A DNA stretch of 64,000 nt from Xiphydria camelus. Taxonomy: Eukaryota; Arthropoda; Insecta; Hymenoptera; Xiphydriidae. This document shows, piece after piece, positions 44,362-54,546 of this stretch. The stretch is from contig OY783193.1 of the NCBI GenBank assembly GCA_963678675.1, positions 16,381,746 through 16,445,745 of the forward strand, in the 5' to 3' direction. Position 1 is the first letter of the stretch. Every line of letters begins with the position of its first letter. A program made the translations under genes and the position numbers. Below the pieces are notes generated by a model. It saw only the letters and a program-made list of their open reading frames with translations. It had not been told where the DNA came from and ran no database searches.

Positions 44362-45602
44362 TGGTGATATAATGTACGCCAATTCCAGACACTCTTGGAA
44401 CGCGCACGTGACGCGATTTTCAAAAATTTGTTTCTTCAAGCACTGTTCAATGAAATTGAATCAATTTTGTTGATCAACCAAAAATAGAACCGTTTACCTA
44501 GGGAGGCGCTGGAAAGAAGCTAATGGAAATAAGATAATGCACACTGCCTGGGCTACTAGGTTGGCGAGGTATTCATGGTCAGGATGCTACGAATCCCCTG
44601 CAAAGGAACAGTTACTCCGAAACGCCGAGACCAACCCTTTGCCTCACTAACACTCGCAGACAACTGCAGCAGCGCGCGCACACAAACGTCTATATGTTTG
44701 GCACAGTTTGTGTAGTCAGTGGTGATCATCGCATAAATCTCCTTCCTTTTCAGTTTAGCATATCTTGCAAACCAGATGAGACACGTTGAATTGCTATTTA
44801 TCTTTTTATTCAGAAACAATCCAAAATAAACGATGGTATAATTTTAAAAAATTTTAATTGCAAATTTCTATGTAAATTCAAGCATTTAAAACTTTAAAAA
44901 TCAATCATGTGTAAACAACAATGAAAATCAAAATTTGGTTTCGCTAGGAAAAATGATGAGTTTTTTCTAAACGGGTTACAAAAAAGAAAATTGCAAAAAT
45001 CTTAATTTTTAGATTTGTTATGAATATTTGAACATTTCAACTCATCTGGAGGTCCTAGCTTGTTAGGCGTTGAAGATAGGGTAAAAAGTGTAATAGCTTT
45101 TTTGTAGACAATTTTATTATCTACAAGTTTTGTCTTACCTATTTTTCAATAGGTCACGTAGTTTTCAAAATATTAGCGAAGAACCGATTTTTTCAACAAT
45201 AAATAATTTTTTTACACACTTCGCCGGGGGGGGATTCTTCTTTTAATATGTTCCCTCCATTAATAACATCAAAACACATCTTTTCTCAAGTTTTCGCCAT
45301 TTTGTCTCATTTTTCGATTTAAACGGAAATTTGACTGGACTAAAAAACCGTCCATGACGATTTCCACTACGACATTGCGTGGGAATAGAGTTCTAAATAT
45401 AAATAAATTATAATTTCCTTATATCTATATTTTCAGATAAAGGCATCGAAGAACTTAATTAATTAATTCATTATTATTATTATATGCGACATGTTAATTA
45501 TAAGTTTTTTTGTGTGTGGTATATTTTAAAGCACAGAATGAAGGAGACTCCCACATCACAGTTTTTCCCGACTTTCCGTGGACCGCGCAGACTGGATGCG
45601 AG

Positions 45603-45725
45603 TAAAGGTTGATTCTCACTATACATTCCGTTTCCGTTCCATAACCGTTGCATATACGTTCAGTAAAATTCGGAACGGAACCGATATGGAACGGAAACGG
45701 AATGTATAGTGAGAATCAACCTTTA
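45603..45725. mobile_element. Near-perfect palindromic MITE with TA ends
   Basis: About 40-bp perfect inverted arms starting TAAAGGTTGATTCTCACTAT, separated by a loop of about 45 bp. The outer TA pairs (45603-45604 and 45724-45725) may be the target duplication of a mariner-type mover. It is inserted just upstream of, or within, the transposase relic at 45748. Confidence 0.75.
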
Positions 45726-45747
45726 GTCGTAGATATAAGATTTTTAT

Positions 45748-46286
45748 ACCCGCTCTTAAGGGTAATCGTACACAATTACCAACTGAAGAAGCCAATTTTT
45801 CACGGTGGGTGACGAAGGTACGGTGGGTCGTCGAGGCTATTCATGGAGCCATAGGCCAAAAATCTCGACTATTATACATATAACAAAGTAGACAACAAGT
45901 TACTACCTGTAGTAAAATCTTTGTGTCGAATTGTTGGATTTTTAAATAATACTTATGGAAAAAGGATAAATTCTGATCGGGAATTTGCCGACGAAATAGT
46001 TAATTACATGAAAGGGGGTACAGTCCAGCAAACTACTTTGCAAACAGTGGTTGAAACACAAAGTTTAAATCGCCGTAAAAAACCGTTCATAAAACTCTCT
46101 TCAATATGCCTAACAGATTTTCCGGAACTTACTGAAGACGATCTCAAGATACTATTTATAGGCACATATCAAATGTCACAAGCAGTGTTATCTCGCGGAA
46201 ATAATGAACGACGAGAACATTTTAAATGTCGAATATTTAATGGACTGAAAATATTATCGAAATTAAGGTTCGTTCATGCTATATAA
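45748..46286 (+). pseudogene. C-terminal relic of an ISL2EU-like DDE transposase
   Basis: Reading frames give KIFIPALKGNR, then RWVTKVRWVVEAIHGAIGQ, then after a frameshift near 45880 NKLLPVVKSLCRIVGFLNNT and FPELTEDDLKILFIGTYQMS. The RWVVEAIHG box (third acid of the DDE triad) and the LTEDDL...GTYQ tail are what I recall for the DDE_Tnp_4 transposases of the ISL2EU/THAP-linked type. The N-terminal half is absent, and the frameshift and the stop at 46286 make it dead. A domesticated remnant is unlikely given the frameshift. Confidence 0.5.
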
Positions 46287-46704
46287 ATAGCAAGATCTAC
46301 CAGTGCTATATTGAATATCGGCCAAACGTGAATAGCTACAAGGGTATCCTAAGATACACTTGCTAATGGCAATAGGATGCTGTTCGCATGTAGCACCTTT
46401 TTATGCAACTTATGCTATATTACATATCTTTTAATACAATATAGAATATAGACATTCTATATTATGTATTATTATGTATTCATTCAATAAAAAATATGCA
46501 TATAAAAGTTAAAGGTTTTTCAAATTTTTTACTGTGTTCTACCAAATTAAACTATTTGACAATTTTTTTTTATAATAGCTGACTAATAGATGATTCCATA
46601 TGATTTTTTGGTTGGTGTATCTCCAGCGATTGTTATAAATTTTCCATTGCAAAAAATATTTTTTTTTAATTTACACATTTAAACAGCGCTTTTATGCCGT
46701 CGAA
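46287..46704. other. AT-rich, no recognisable feature
   Basis: No ORF or structured repeat that I can support. Confidence 0.5.
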
Positions 46705-47560
46705 AAAATATCAAGAGACACGGCAGTGCCTCGCGGCATGTTCGTCCAAGTAGTTTCGCGCTCAGACACGACAGCGCTGATGTCGCGGGCACCCGTTACT
46801 CTTTACACTACAAATGTCTGCCCCCTGCACCCCTCAATTTTTACATCGAATTTTCTCAATAAATATATGGTTATAACCAAAACTATGCTTAGTTACGCCA
46901 TATAAATTGATTATTCTCTATTGATAGAGACCAGAATAAATGTTATAAGTTACATATTAACAGAGATTCGTCCTTAGCAACGCGAAACCACTCCCCTTGC
47001 GTCTAAAAGTCGAGAATTCGATTTCTCTATCTTCGGCGATAGTCGGCCATGATCGAAAATGTGTACTTACACAGATGCGACAACACGCATACGCCATCAA
47101 ATGTATGTGAGCATATATTCCTTGAATGTTTGGTTATGGTTTTCATAGTTAATAAAATATTTCAATTCGTGAAACGATTTCCCTCGCGTTTATTTCGATC
47201 CTCGGACGTGCTTGTTAATAAAAAGTAAAAATTAAGTGTAATTGTAGCAATCGGAGTAATGAAGGAAGTAGACGATTCAGTTCGAAAAACATCGGTCATC
47301 TCAGTAGTGGTGAATGTGACAGACGCTCCGTAGAGTTTAATAATCGTTTGCATTTTTTTCAAATAATCGAGATAGTGAACGGACGCAGTGCTATTTATCT
47401 CTAGTTGCCTGTGTATAAAGAGCAGGAAAGGAGACAGTAGTATCTCAGAAGAATTGCCATCAGATAAGTTACTTTCTATATAACCGCTTTAATCTAACTT
47501 TGATTACATATGAAGGACAAATATCTTTGTGATCATTCTATTTTTTCTTCTCAGCGTCAT
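46705..47560 (+). repeat. Direct duplication E, copy 1
   Basis: About 850 bp from gacacggcagtgcctcgcgg to tctcagcgtcatg. It is repeated at 48113-48945 in the same order at roughly 85-90 percent by eye, offset about 1.4 kb. No coding sequence. Confidence 0.7.
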
Positions 47561-47666
47561 GTGAGCACGGGATGAAACGTTGGACTTTTCTTCTCTGTCA
47601 ACAATCAAAGCCGTGGCAAAAAAAAATAGGAAATGCACTGGAATTGGATCACACAATAATCAAATA

Positions 47667-47834
47667 ATTACTTTTTTGTCACTCAGTGTCAAATGCTCGG
47701 TTTCATGGGCGTCCTCGACGCATGTGAAATCATCTTTCACACACCAATTCGTGAAAAGTTGCGCAGTGCGTGAAATAACCTGCGCAGTGCGTGAAATTGT
47801 CAACCTCGTATTTGACACTTAGTGACAAAAAATA
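47667..47834. mobile_element. Short TIR element with TTTTTTGTCACT ends
   Basis: Termini ttttttgtcactcagtgtca and a near-complement at the right end. The interior has two tandem gcgcagtgcgtgaaat units. Length about 165 bp. Confidence 0.6.
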
Positions 47835-47837
47835 GAA

Positions 47838-47957
47838 TTCGTTATTCGGTTGTTTCGCGCCGTTCTAACGAGTGTGATTGCCGTACTCGCTTCGCTCGTG
47901 CGGCAAACTTCACACTCGTTAGAAACAGCGCTTCACGCCCTAATAACGAAAATAACT
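47838..47957. repeat. Palindrome with CG-rich core
   Basis: The arms ttcgttatt/aataacgaa and tctaacgagtgtga/tcacactcgttaga enclose a ccgtactcgcttcgctcgtgcgg hairpin. Probably a tiny MITE; it abuts the previous one. Confidence 0.55.
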
Positions 47958-48112
47958 ATATCATTATTTTTTCTCTATCGATATATTTCCTCTTTCGTAC
48001 TATCACAAGTTCCAATTTATACACCCCGACCTGTCAGACCTGAAACGTACATGTTCCTTACTTCTATTTCTTCTCTTCTTCGTCTCTGGTGTAACGACGG
48101 TCAATGAGGAAT

Positions 48113-48945
48113 CAAAAGACACGGTAGTGTCTCGCGGCATGTTCATTCAAGTCGTCAGAACGACGCCGACAGCGCTGTCGCCGCGAGCACCCGTATATCT
48201 TTACAGGAAAAATGTCTGCCACCTTCACCCCTCAATTTTAACATCGAATTTTCTCAATAAATATACGGTTATAACCAAAACTATGCTTAGTTACGCCATA
48301 TAAATCGACTATTCTCTATCGATAGAGACCAGAGTAAATGTTGTAAGTTACATATTAACAGAGATTTTTCCTTAGCAACGCGAAGCCACGCCCTCGTCCC
48401 TCAAAAGTCGAGAATCCGATTTCTCGAGCGATATATATATGTAAAAATGTCACAAAAATTCCGCCTGTCTTCGGCGGTATTCGGCCATGGTCGGAAATGT
48501 GTACACAGATGCGGCCACACACATACGCCATCAAAAATGTATGTGAGAGTGTGTGAGAGAATATATTCCTTGAATGTTTAGTTGTTTATCAAAATTAAAA
48601 AATATTTCGCTCGGACGCACTTGTTAATAAAAACTAAAAATTCAGTGTAATCGGAGTAGTGAATCTCAATAGTGGTGAATGTGACAGACGCTCTGACAGC
48701 TAGCTATTATCAAATCGTTTGGATTTTTTTTTAATAATCAAGATAGTGCACGGAAGCAGTGTCATTTTTCTCTGGTTGCTGGTGCATGAAGAGCAGGAAA
48801 GGAAACATCTGTATCTCGGAAGAAGTGGCATCAGATAAGTTACTTCCTAACTGACTGTCTTAACCTCATTTTCATCCCTTATACAGAACAAATATCTTTG
48901 TGGTTATTCTATTTTTTGTTTTCAGCGTCATACGAGAACGGGACG
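48113..48945 (+). repeat. Direct duplication E, copy 2
   Basis: Partner of 46705-47560. Its 3' part forms the left outer arm of the palindrome centred near 49990. Confidence 0.7.
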
Positions 48946-50770
48946 GATTGATGGAAATTTGATTTTTCTTCGCAGTCAAAAATCAACCTAGGTAGAAAAG
49001 AATTCTCTAGAATTGCGGTACAATGCCACGGTATGAATATCAGGTTTTACCGACATGGCATGCTTCGACAAGGTCTGTATCAACTTTAGCGGTATATTGG
49101 GGGCACTGCACTAATCCTGTGGCACATTTTTCTATCTGGGAAAGCATATTATTATGGTAGTACAGCTGTACAGCGTTCCGATAATATACCATCTTCCCGT
49201 ACTGACATTATACATGAATTTTTTACCTCCAATATGCCGGAATTAAAAATCTCTAGAACTCTGCGGTACAATGCCACGGTAGGAATATCAGGTTCTACCG
49301 ACATGACATGCTTCGACAAGGTCTGTATCAACTTCAGCGGTATATTGGGGGCACTGCACTAATCCTGTGGCACATTTTTCTATCTGGGGAAGTATATTAT
49401 TATGGTAGTACAGCTGTACAGCGTTCCGATAATATACCATCTTCCCGTACTGACATTATACATGAATTTTTTACCTCCAATATGCCGGAATTAAAAATCT
49501 CTAGAACTCTGCGGTACAATGCCACGGTAGGAATATCAGGTTCTACCGACATGACATGCTTCGACAAGGTCTGTATCAACTTTAGCGGTATATTGGGGGC
49601 ACTGCACTAATCCTGTGGCACATTTTTCTATCTGGAAAAGCATATTATTATGGTACTACAGCTGTATAGCGTTCCGATAATATACCGTCTTCCCGTACTG
49701 ACAGTATACATGCATTTTTTACCTCCAATATGCCGGAATTAAAAATCTCTAGAACTCTCTGCGGTACAATGCCATGGTAGGAATATCAGGTTCTACCGAC
49801 ATGACATGCTTCGACAAGGTCTGTATCAACTTCAGCGGTATATTGGGGGCACTGCACTAATCCTGTGGCACATTTTTCTATCTGGGGAAGTATATTATTA
49901 TGGTAGTACAGCTGTACAGCGTTCCGATAATATATAATTGGAACTTTTGATAATACGAAAGGGGGAATATATCGATAAAGAAAAGATAATAAAATAATTA
50001 CTTCATTATTGTAATCCAATTCTATCGTATCTCCTACTTTTCTACCACGGCTTTCCCAGATAGAAAATTGTCCCACAGGATTAGTGCAGTGCCCCCAATA
50101 TAATGCTAAAGTTGATACAGACCTTGTCGAAGCATGTCATGTCGGTAGAATTTGATATTCCTACCGTGGCATTGTACCGCAGAGTTCTAGAGATTTTTAA
50201 TTCCGGCATATATTAGAGGTAAAAAAAATGCATGTATACTGTCAGTACGGGAAGACGGTATATTATCGGAACGCTGTACAGCTGTACTACCATAATAATA
50301 TGCTTTCCCAGATAGAAAAATGTGCCACAGGATTAGTGCAGTGCCCCCAATATACCACTAAAGTTGATACAGACCTTGTCGAAGCATGTCATGTCGGTAG
50401 AACCTGATATTCATACCGTGGCATTGTACCGCAATTCTAGAGAATTCGTTTCTACCTAGGTTGATTTTTGACTGCGAAGAAAAATCAAATTTCCATCAAT
50501 CCGTCCCGTTCTCGTATGACGCTGAAAACAAAAAATAGAATAACCACAAAGATATTTGTTCTGTATAAGGGATGAAAATGAGGTTAAGACAGTCAGTTAG
50601 GAAGTAACTTATCTGATGCCACTTCTTCCGAGATACCGATGTCTCCTTTCCTGCTCTTCATGCACCAGCAACCAGAGAAAAATGACACTGCTTCCGTGCA
50701 CTATCTTGATTATTAAAAAAAAATCCAAACGATTTGATAATAGCTAGCTGTCAGAGCGTCTGTCACAAAA
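48640..50770. repeat. 2.1-kb palindrome enclosing a tandem array
   Basis: The outer arms about 48690-49000 and 50450-50765 are inverted repeats (gtttggattttttt, agcaggaaagga, gacgctctgacagctagcta). The inner part is the 248-bp array. The centre at about 49940-50045 holds a piece also found at 47945-48010 and 60900-60965. Confidence 0.7.
49001..50445. repeat. 248-bp tandem array with inverted half
   Basis: Four forward units have the anchor ctctag at 49005, 49251, 49499 and 49747 (spacings 246, 248, 248; the last unit partial). After a roughly 100-bp centre come two inverted units (anchors near 50187 and 50437). Each contains gcggtacaatgccacggtag, tacagctgtacagcgttccg and tcttcccgtactgaca. 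The middle forward units are nearly identical. Confidence 0.85.
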
Positions 50771-50945
50771 TCTTCTGACGAACGAGGGATCGTCCACTTG
50801 CCGTTCCAAAAACCAGTCGGAATAGTTCATTCGTCGAGCTGGATCTAGCTAATTGTACGCTGAAACATGCCCAAGTCGTATTCAGCCTTGAGAAGTTTTA
50901 TTTTCAATATTGGACCAAAGGTACGGCAATCATGTTGCTTCAACT
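50762..50945 (-). pseudogene. Tc1/mariner scrap, inverted copy
   Basis: The reverse complement matches about 260-450: ttccgactggtttttggaac, then the CVDD/SFVRR-like stretch. It ends before the FTDE box. Far too short to function. Confidence 0.5.
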
Positions 50946-51660
50946 TCCAGGTATATTAATTGTAAGTATTACTGCAGAACGAGTAGGTTAAAAGATTTTC
51001 GTGAAGACTCACGATTTTCTGATATGTCATTTCGTACAGGTGCAACCGAAGAGGATCTAGCTCGTATCCTGTCCGTAAAAAGATGACTCGCGATGGACAT
51101 CGGAGAATGTCAGGCTTGTCACCGAGCGCCTATTACCCACGGTACATTAATTGCAATACGCGCTTCTCGTTTCATTCAACTATTCCAGAGTTAAATAACT
51201 TTTACTTCTTTCAAGGTAATCACCTTTTATGAACTGTTCGTGGTAGGAGGCAGCGATCGATAATAGAGACTCGTCGTAGACAAGTTCGTCTATTAAAACT
51301 AAAAGGCAATTGGTGTGCAACTGGAACATCATCGCAGGAATAATTTGTCTACGATTAGTAACAATCATTGATCGTTGCCCCCTACGATCAACAATTCGTA
51401 CAAGGTAAATGCTTTGAAAGAAGTAAAAGTTACTTAGAGCAGGAATAGTTGAAACGAAAATCGCATATTGCAATGAAAGTACTATGGGTGAAAGGCGCTC
51501 GGTGAGATGCCTGACATTCTCTGATCCATCGAGTCATCTTTTTACGGACAGGACATGAGCTAGATCCTCTTCGGTTGCACCTGTACGAGAGGACATGTCA
51601 GAAAATCGTGAGTCTTCATGAAAATCTTCTAACCTACTCATTCTGCAATAATACACTTAG
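50935..51660. repeat. 730-bp palindrome containing block B twice
   Basis: Block B is at 50935-51115 and inverted at 51500-51660. Inside are further inverted pairs: gagcgcctatta/ggcgctcggtga and aacttttacttctttcaa with its complement near 51416-51440. No coding sequence. Confidence 0.65.
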
Positions 51661-52344
51661 TAATAAAAAGCTATTCTCCTACACATGTACGTATTCTCCT
51701 CATGAATAAATTCCAAAAAGTAGTGAAATCCCCCCACAAAAACAGATTCTCTGTAAAAAAAGGCGGCATGTACATTCAGTGCCAACAAAAATTTATACGT
51801 AAAATACTCTCCAAAAAAGATTTGAAATCAATTAAGATCGCCATGTTCAAGTTTTATATAAAAAGTAAAAGACATCATTTGAAAGGGAAATTATTGTAAA
51901 TCAAGTGACTACAAAATTCGACTAAAAAAATTTATAAAAAAATTTTAATAAAAAAGAACTTGCCGCGTTTTTTCCCTTCAAAATAAAAAAATCAGACACA
52001 GAATTATACTCGATGTTTATGCACTTATGATTTTAAATAAATTCATACACTTATATGATACCACCAGGATACCGAATGTCGTACGAGAAACCGATCAGGC
52101 GGGGGCCTTCTGAATTTCTCTGAATTTGACTTCGGCAGTGCAATTTATGAATCACTCTAACACACCGTCCAAGCACTACCAATTATTCGGTATAGTGGAC
52201 AAAATATGAAAACTTAAACGCGGCAAGTTCTTTTTTATTAAAATTTGTTTATAAATTTTTTTAGTCGAATTTTGTAGTCACTTGATTTACAATAATTTCC
52301 CTTTCAAATGATGCCTTTTACTTTTTATATATAACTCTTGAACA

Positions 52345-52357
52345 TTGCGATCTTAAT
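52345..52357. repeat. LINE target-site duplication, 3' side
   Basis: TTGCGATCTTAAT, identical to 58626-58638. Confidence 0.9.
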
Positions 52358-53308
52358 ATATAATAATAATAAAAGCGGTTAGGACGCTAATCATCCCTGA
52401 ACGCCACCGAAAACTTAATAGTTTTATTGTAGCCCCGCTGTGATTAGGGGTGTACCTTAGATTTGCATTTTGGCCTTTTTGGCCAGTCCACATATCCATT
52501 CCACCCCTAGCTCTCTAGCCCTTTCCAGGCTAGGAAAAGCCTCGCCTATCAGACGGTGTCTATAAGCCCCTAGTGCTGGACATTCCAGCAGCAGGTGCTG
52601 GGCATCTTCCCTCTCCACTTTGCAGTATCGACATCTATCCGTTTCCGATAGACCTAGTCTCCTGCAGTGTGAGTTGAATTTTCCGTGACCAGTTAATAGT
52701 CTGATTGTAATGCTCAGGCTTATCCTGTTCATGTTCACTAGTAACCTGGCTCTCTTTTGTGCTAGGCGAGGCATTAGATTCCTCGCCTGTCTCCCCGTTC
52801 CTAGATTAGTCCACCCCGGTGAAAATGCTCCCTGTGGAATTTCCTCTTAATCTCTAACCTGCTCATGGCAAAGGGGACTCCCACTGGTATGAGGTTCTCC
52901 TTTCTGGTGCCCTCTTTCGCCAGTACGTCCGCTATCTCGTTACCATGGACTCCTGTGTGTCCGGAGACCCAAGCAAGAGTAATCTTGTTGGTTTTCCCTA
53001 GAATCTCTAGCACTTCCATAGTCTCCCACACAATCTGTGAATTTGTGCTTGTCCTGTGGAGTGCTTTTATAGCAGCTTGACTGTCAGACCAAATATAAAT
53101 ATACTTGTTCGCAGTGCGCTGCTCTACAAGTAGTTCCAGGCAGTGTTTTATTGCCAAGACTTCTGCCTGGAACACTGTGGCTTTGTCTCCCAGGGCGATA
53201 CTTACCCTGAGATCTTCTTGAGGTCCAAAAACTCCCGCCCCAAAGCGACCCCCGTACCCCGACCCATCGGTGTACCAGTGCCTGACTGTGGGACCCGGAG
53301 TCCTCTTA

Positions 53309-54546
53309 AGGTCCCCATACACGTTCAGTCGGCCGGCCGGCCGTGGCCTGCAGGCCGACTGTCAGTCGGCCGTCAGTCCTGGCCGACCGGCCGCACACAC
53401 ACAGTTAAGGTACCTATGCACGTTTAGTCGGCTGGCCGCTTTCTGCTACGCACACAAATTTAAATGAGAAGTCGCTACCTGCCGGGGGCCTGTTGATTAA
53501 TAAAATTAAACGCGTGTTGGAGTTCACCGACAGGGATTCGTCCGGCGACGGACTGACGGAAAAATTTTACTCCAGTCTGAAATTTTATGACCTTGCAACC
53601 ACGCCCTTTCTCGGAAAGGTTAATTACCGGACGGGCCGAAATAATCCGTCTCCCGCATTACCTATACCTGTATACCTATTGTAATACATACATATCGCTA
53701 TCATTTTTTATTCTTATTTTATTAATAAATTTTAAATATTACTTTTATTAATACCTATATCCTAGGTATCAGTTTAATGTTCATTAATTTTGGAATATAA
53801 AATACTTAAATATATTTCTATATATTTTTACACTTTACCTTTAAATATTCCTCCTTCAAGGTCAAAAATATATATTTGCAAGTCTCTGGGATAATTTTTC
53901 CCAGAGCTTGTGGCGAAATAATTGCGCTGAATTTTAAATCCTTCATACTGCGCCCTGTTGCCAAATATCTGAGGGTCACTAAAAAGCCGTTCTTCTGCGG
54001 TAATTGCTTGCCGCATTACGGTGTCCTTTTTCGTAATATGTGGCTTTACCAAATTTAGCAAGTACTGGAAACAATTCTCGTCCATCCTCAGGAAATTTTT
54101 CAAATCACTTGCACTGGATTGACGAAGTTCATGTACGAGCCCCACGTGAGATAAAGTGCGTTTCTTCAACCACTCTTTCATCCAAATTTGTCTCTTTTTT
54201 CGTTTCCTCTGCTGATTTGTCAAAATAACAAGTGTAGCTGCGTATTCTTTTTGCGACATATTTATACTCTCAATATAAAATCGTTATGCTACTATCGAAG
54301 CCGGCAGAGAACTGACGGACGCATTCGGTGAACAAAATTGTAGGTGTAGTTTGAATAGGGTAAACGATACAGTCATTGGCCATGCGATAGTGATTGGCCC
54401 CCTCTCATAACAAATGCATTCGATAGAAAGAGGAAACGATAAGCCAATTTCTGTATAATTTCGTCTGTTTAAAAGGCCAATCACTGGAGGTTTTACCCTA
54501 TCGATAATCCGCGGCCGGCCGGCCGACTGGACGTGTATGGGGCCCT
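53309..54546 (-). mobile_element. Short PIF/Harbinger element inserted in the LINE
   Basis: Termini AGGTCCCCATACACG and, complemented, AGGGCCCCATACACG, with TTA on both sides (53306-53308 and 54547-54549). Removing the element and one TTA leaves the LINE ORF2 in frame across the join (EIS then KRTPGP). A second terminus-like block, AGGTACCTATGCACGTTTAG preceded by TTA, begins at 53408. The ends also carry cggccggccggccg-type palindromes. Confidence 0.85.
53828..54259 (-). pseudogene. N-terminal relic of a PIF/Harbinger transposase
   Basis: 143 residues. A basic start is followed by FLRMDENCFQYLLNLVKPHI and MRQAITAEERL, the N-terminal helix-turn-helix region of Harbinger transposases. The frame then enters unrelated sequence (FSDPQIF onward), consistent with an internal deletion that removed the DDE core. 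Too short to act as a transposase. Confidence 0.7.

Larger units (their letters stand above)
41677..45342. mobile_element. 3.7-kb Academ-type foldback element, complete, non-autonomous
   Basis: Begins TAGTCCAGTCAAATTTCCGT and ends with its complement, flanked by AAA (41674-41676 and 45343-45345). Almost the whole element is an inverted repeat: arms about 41677-43270 and 43748-45342, with a middle that holds a third inverted unit. No transposase. The terminal 13 bases TAGTCCAGTCAAA are identical to the right end of the Academ-like element at 24813, and both make 3-bp duplications, so the same enzyme family probably moves both. Transcripts would fold into very long double-stranded RNA. Confidence 0.8.

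Noticed and set aside
45748..46286. Domesticated host gene from a transposase
   Set aside because: A frameshift inside the conserved region and loss of the N-terminal half make a retained function unlikely.
49001..50445. CRISPR-like array
   Set aside because: Units are 248 bp with no short-repeat/spacer alternation and one half is inverted; it is a tandem satellite-type repeat in a eukaryotic context.
53309..54546. Harbinger insertion as the cause of LINE inactivation
   Set aside because: The LINE has several independent lesions elsewhere, including the motif A change, so the insertion may have hit an already dead copy.
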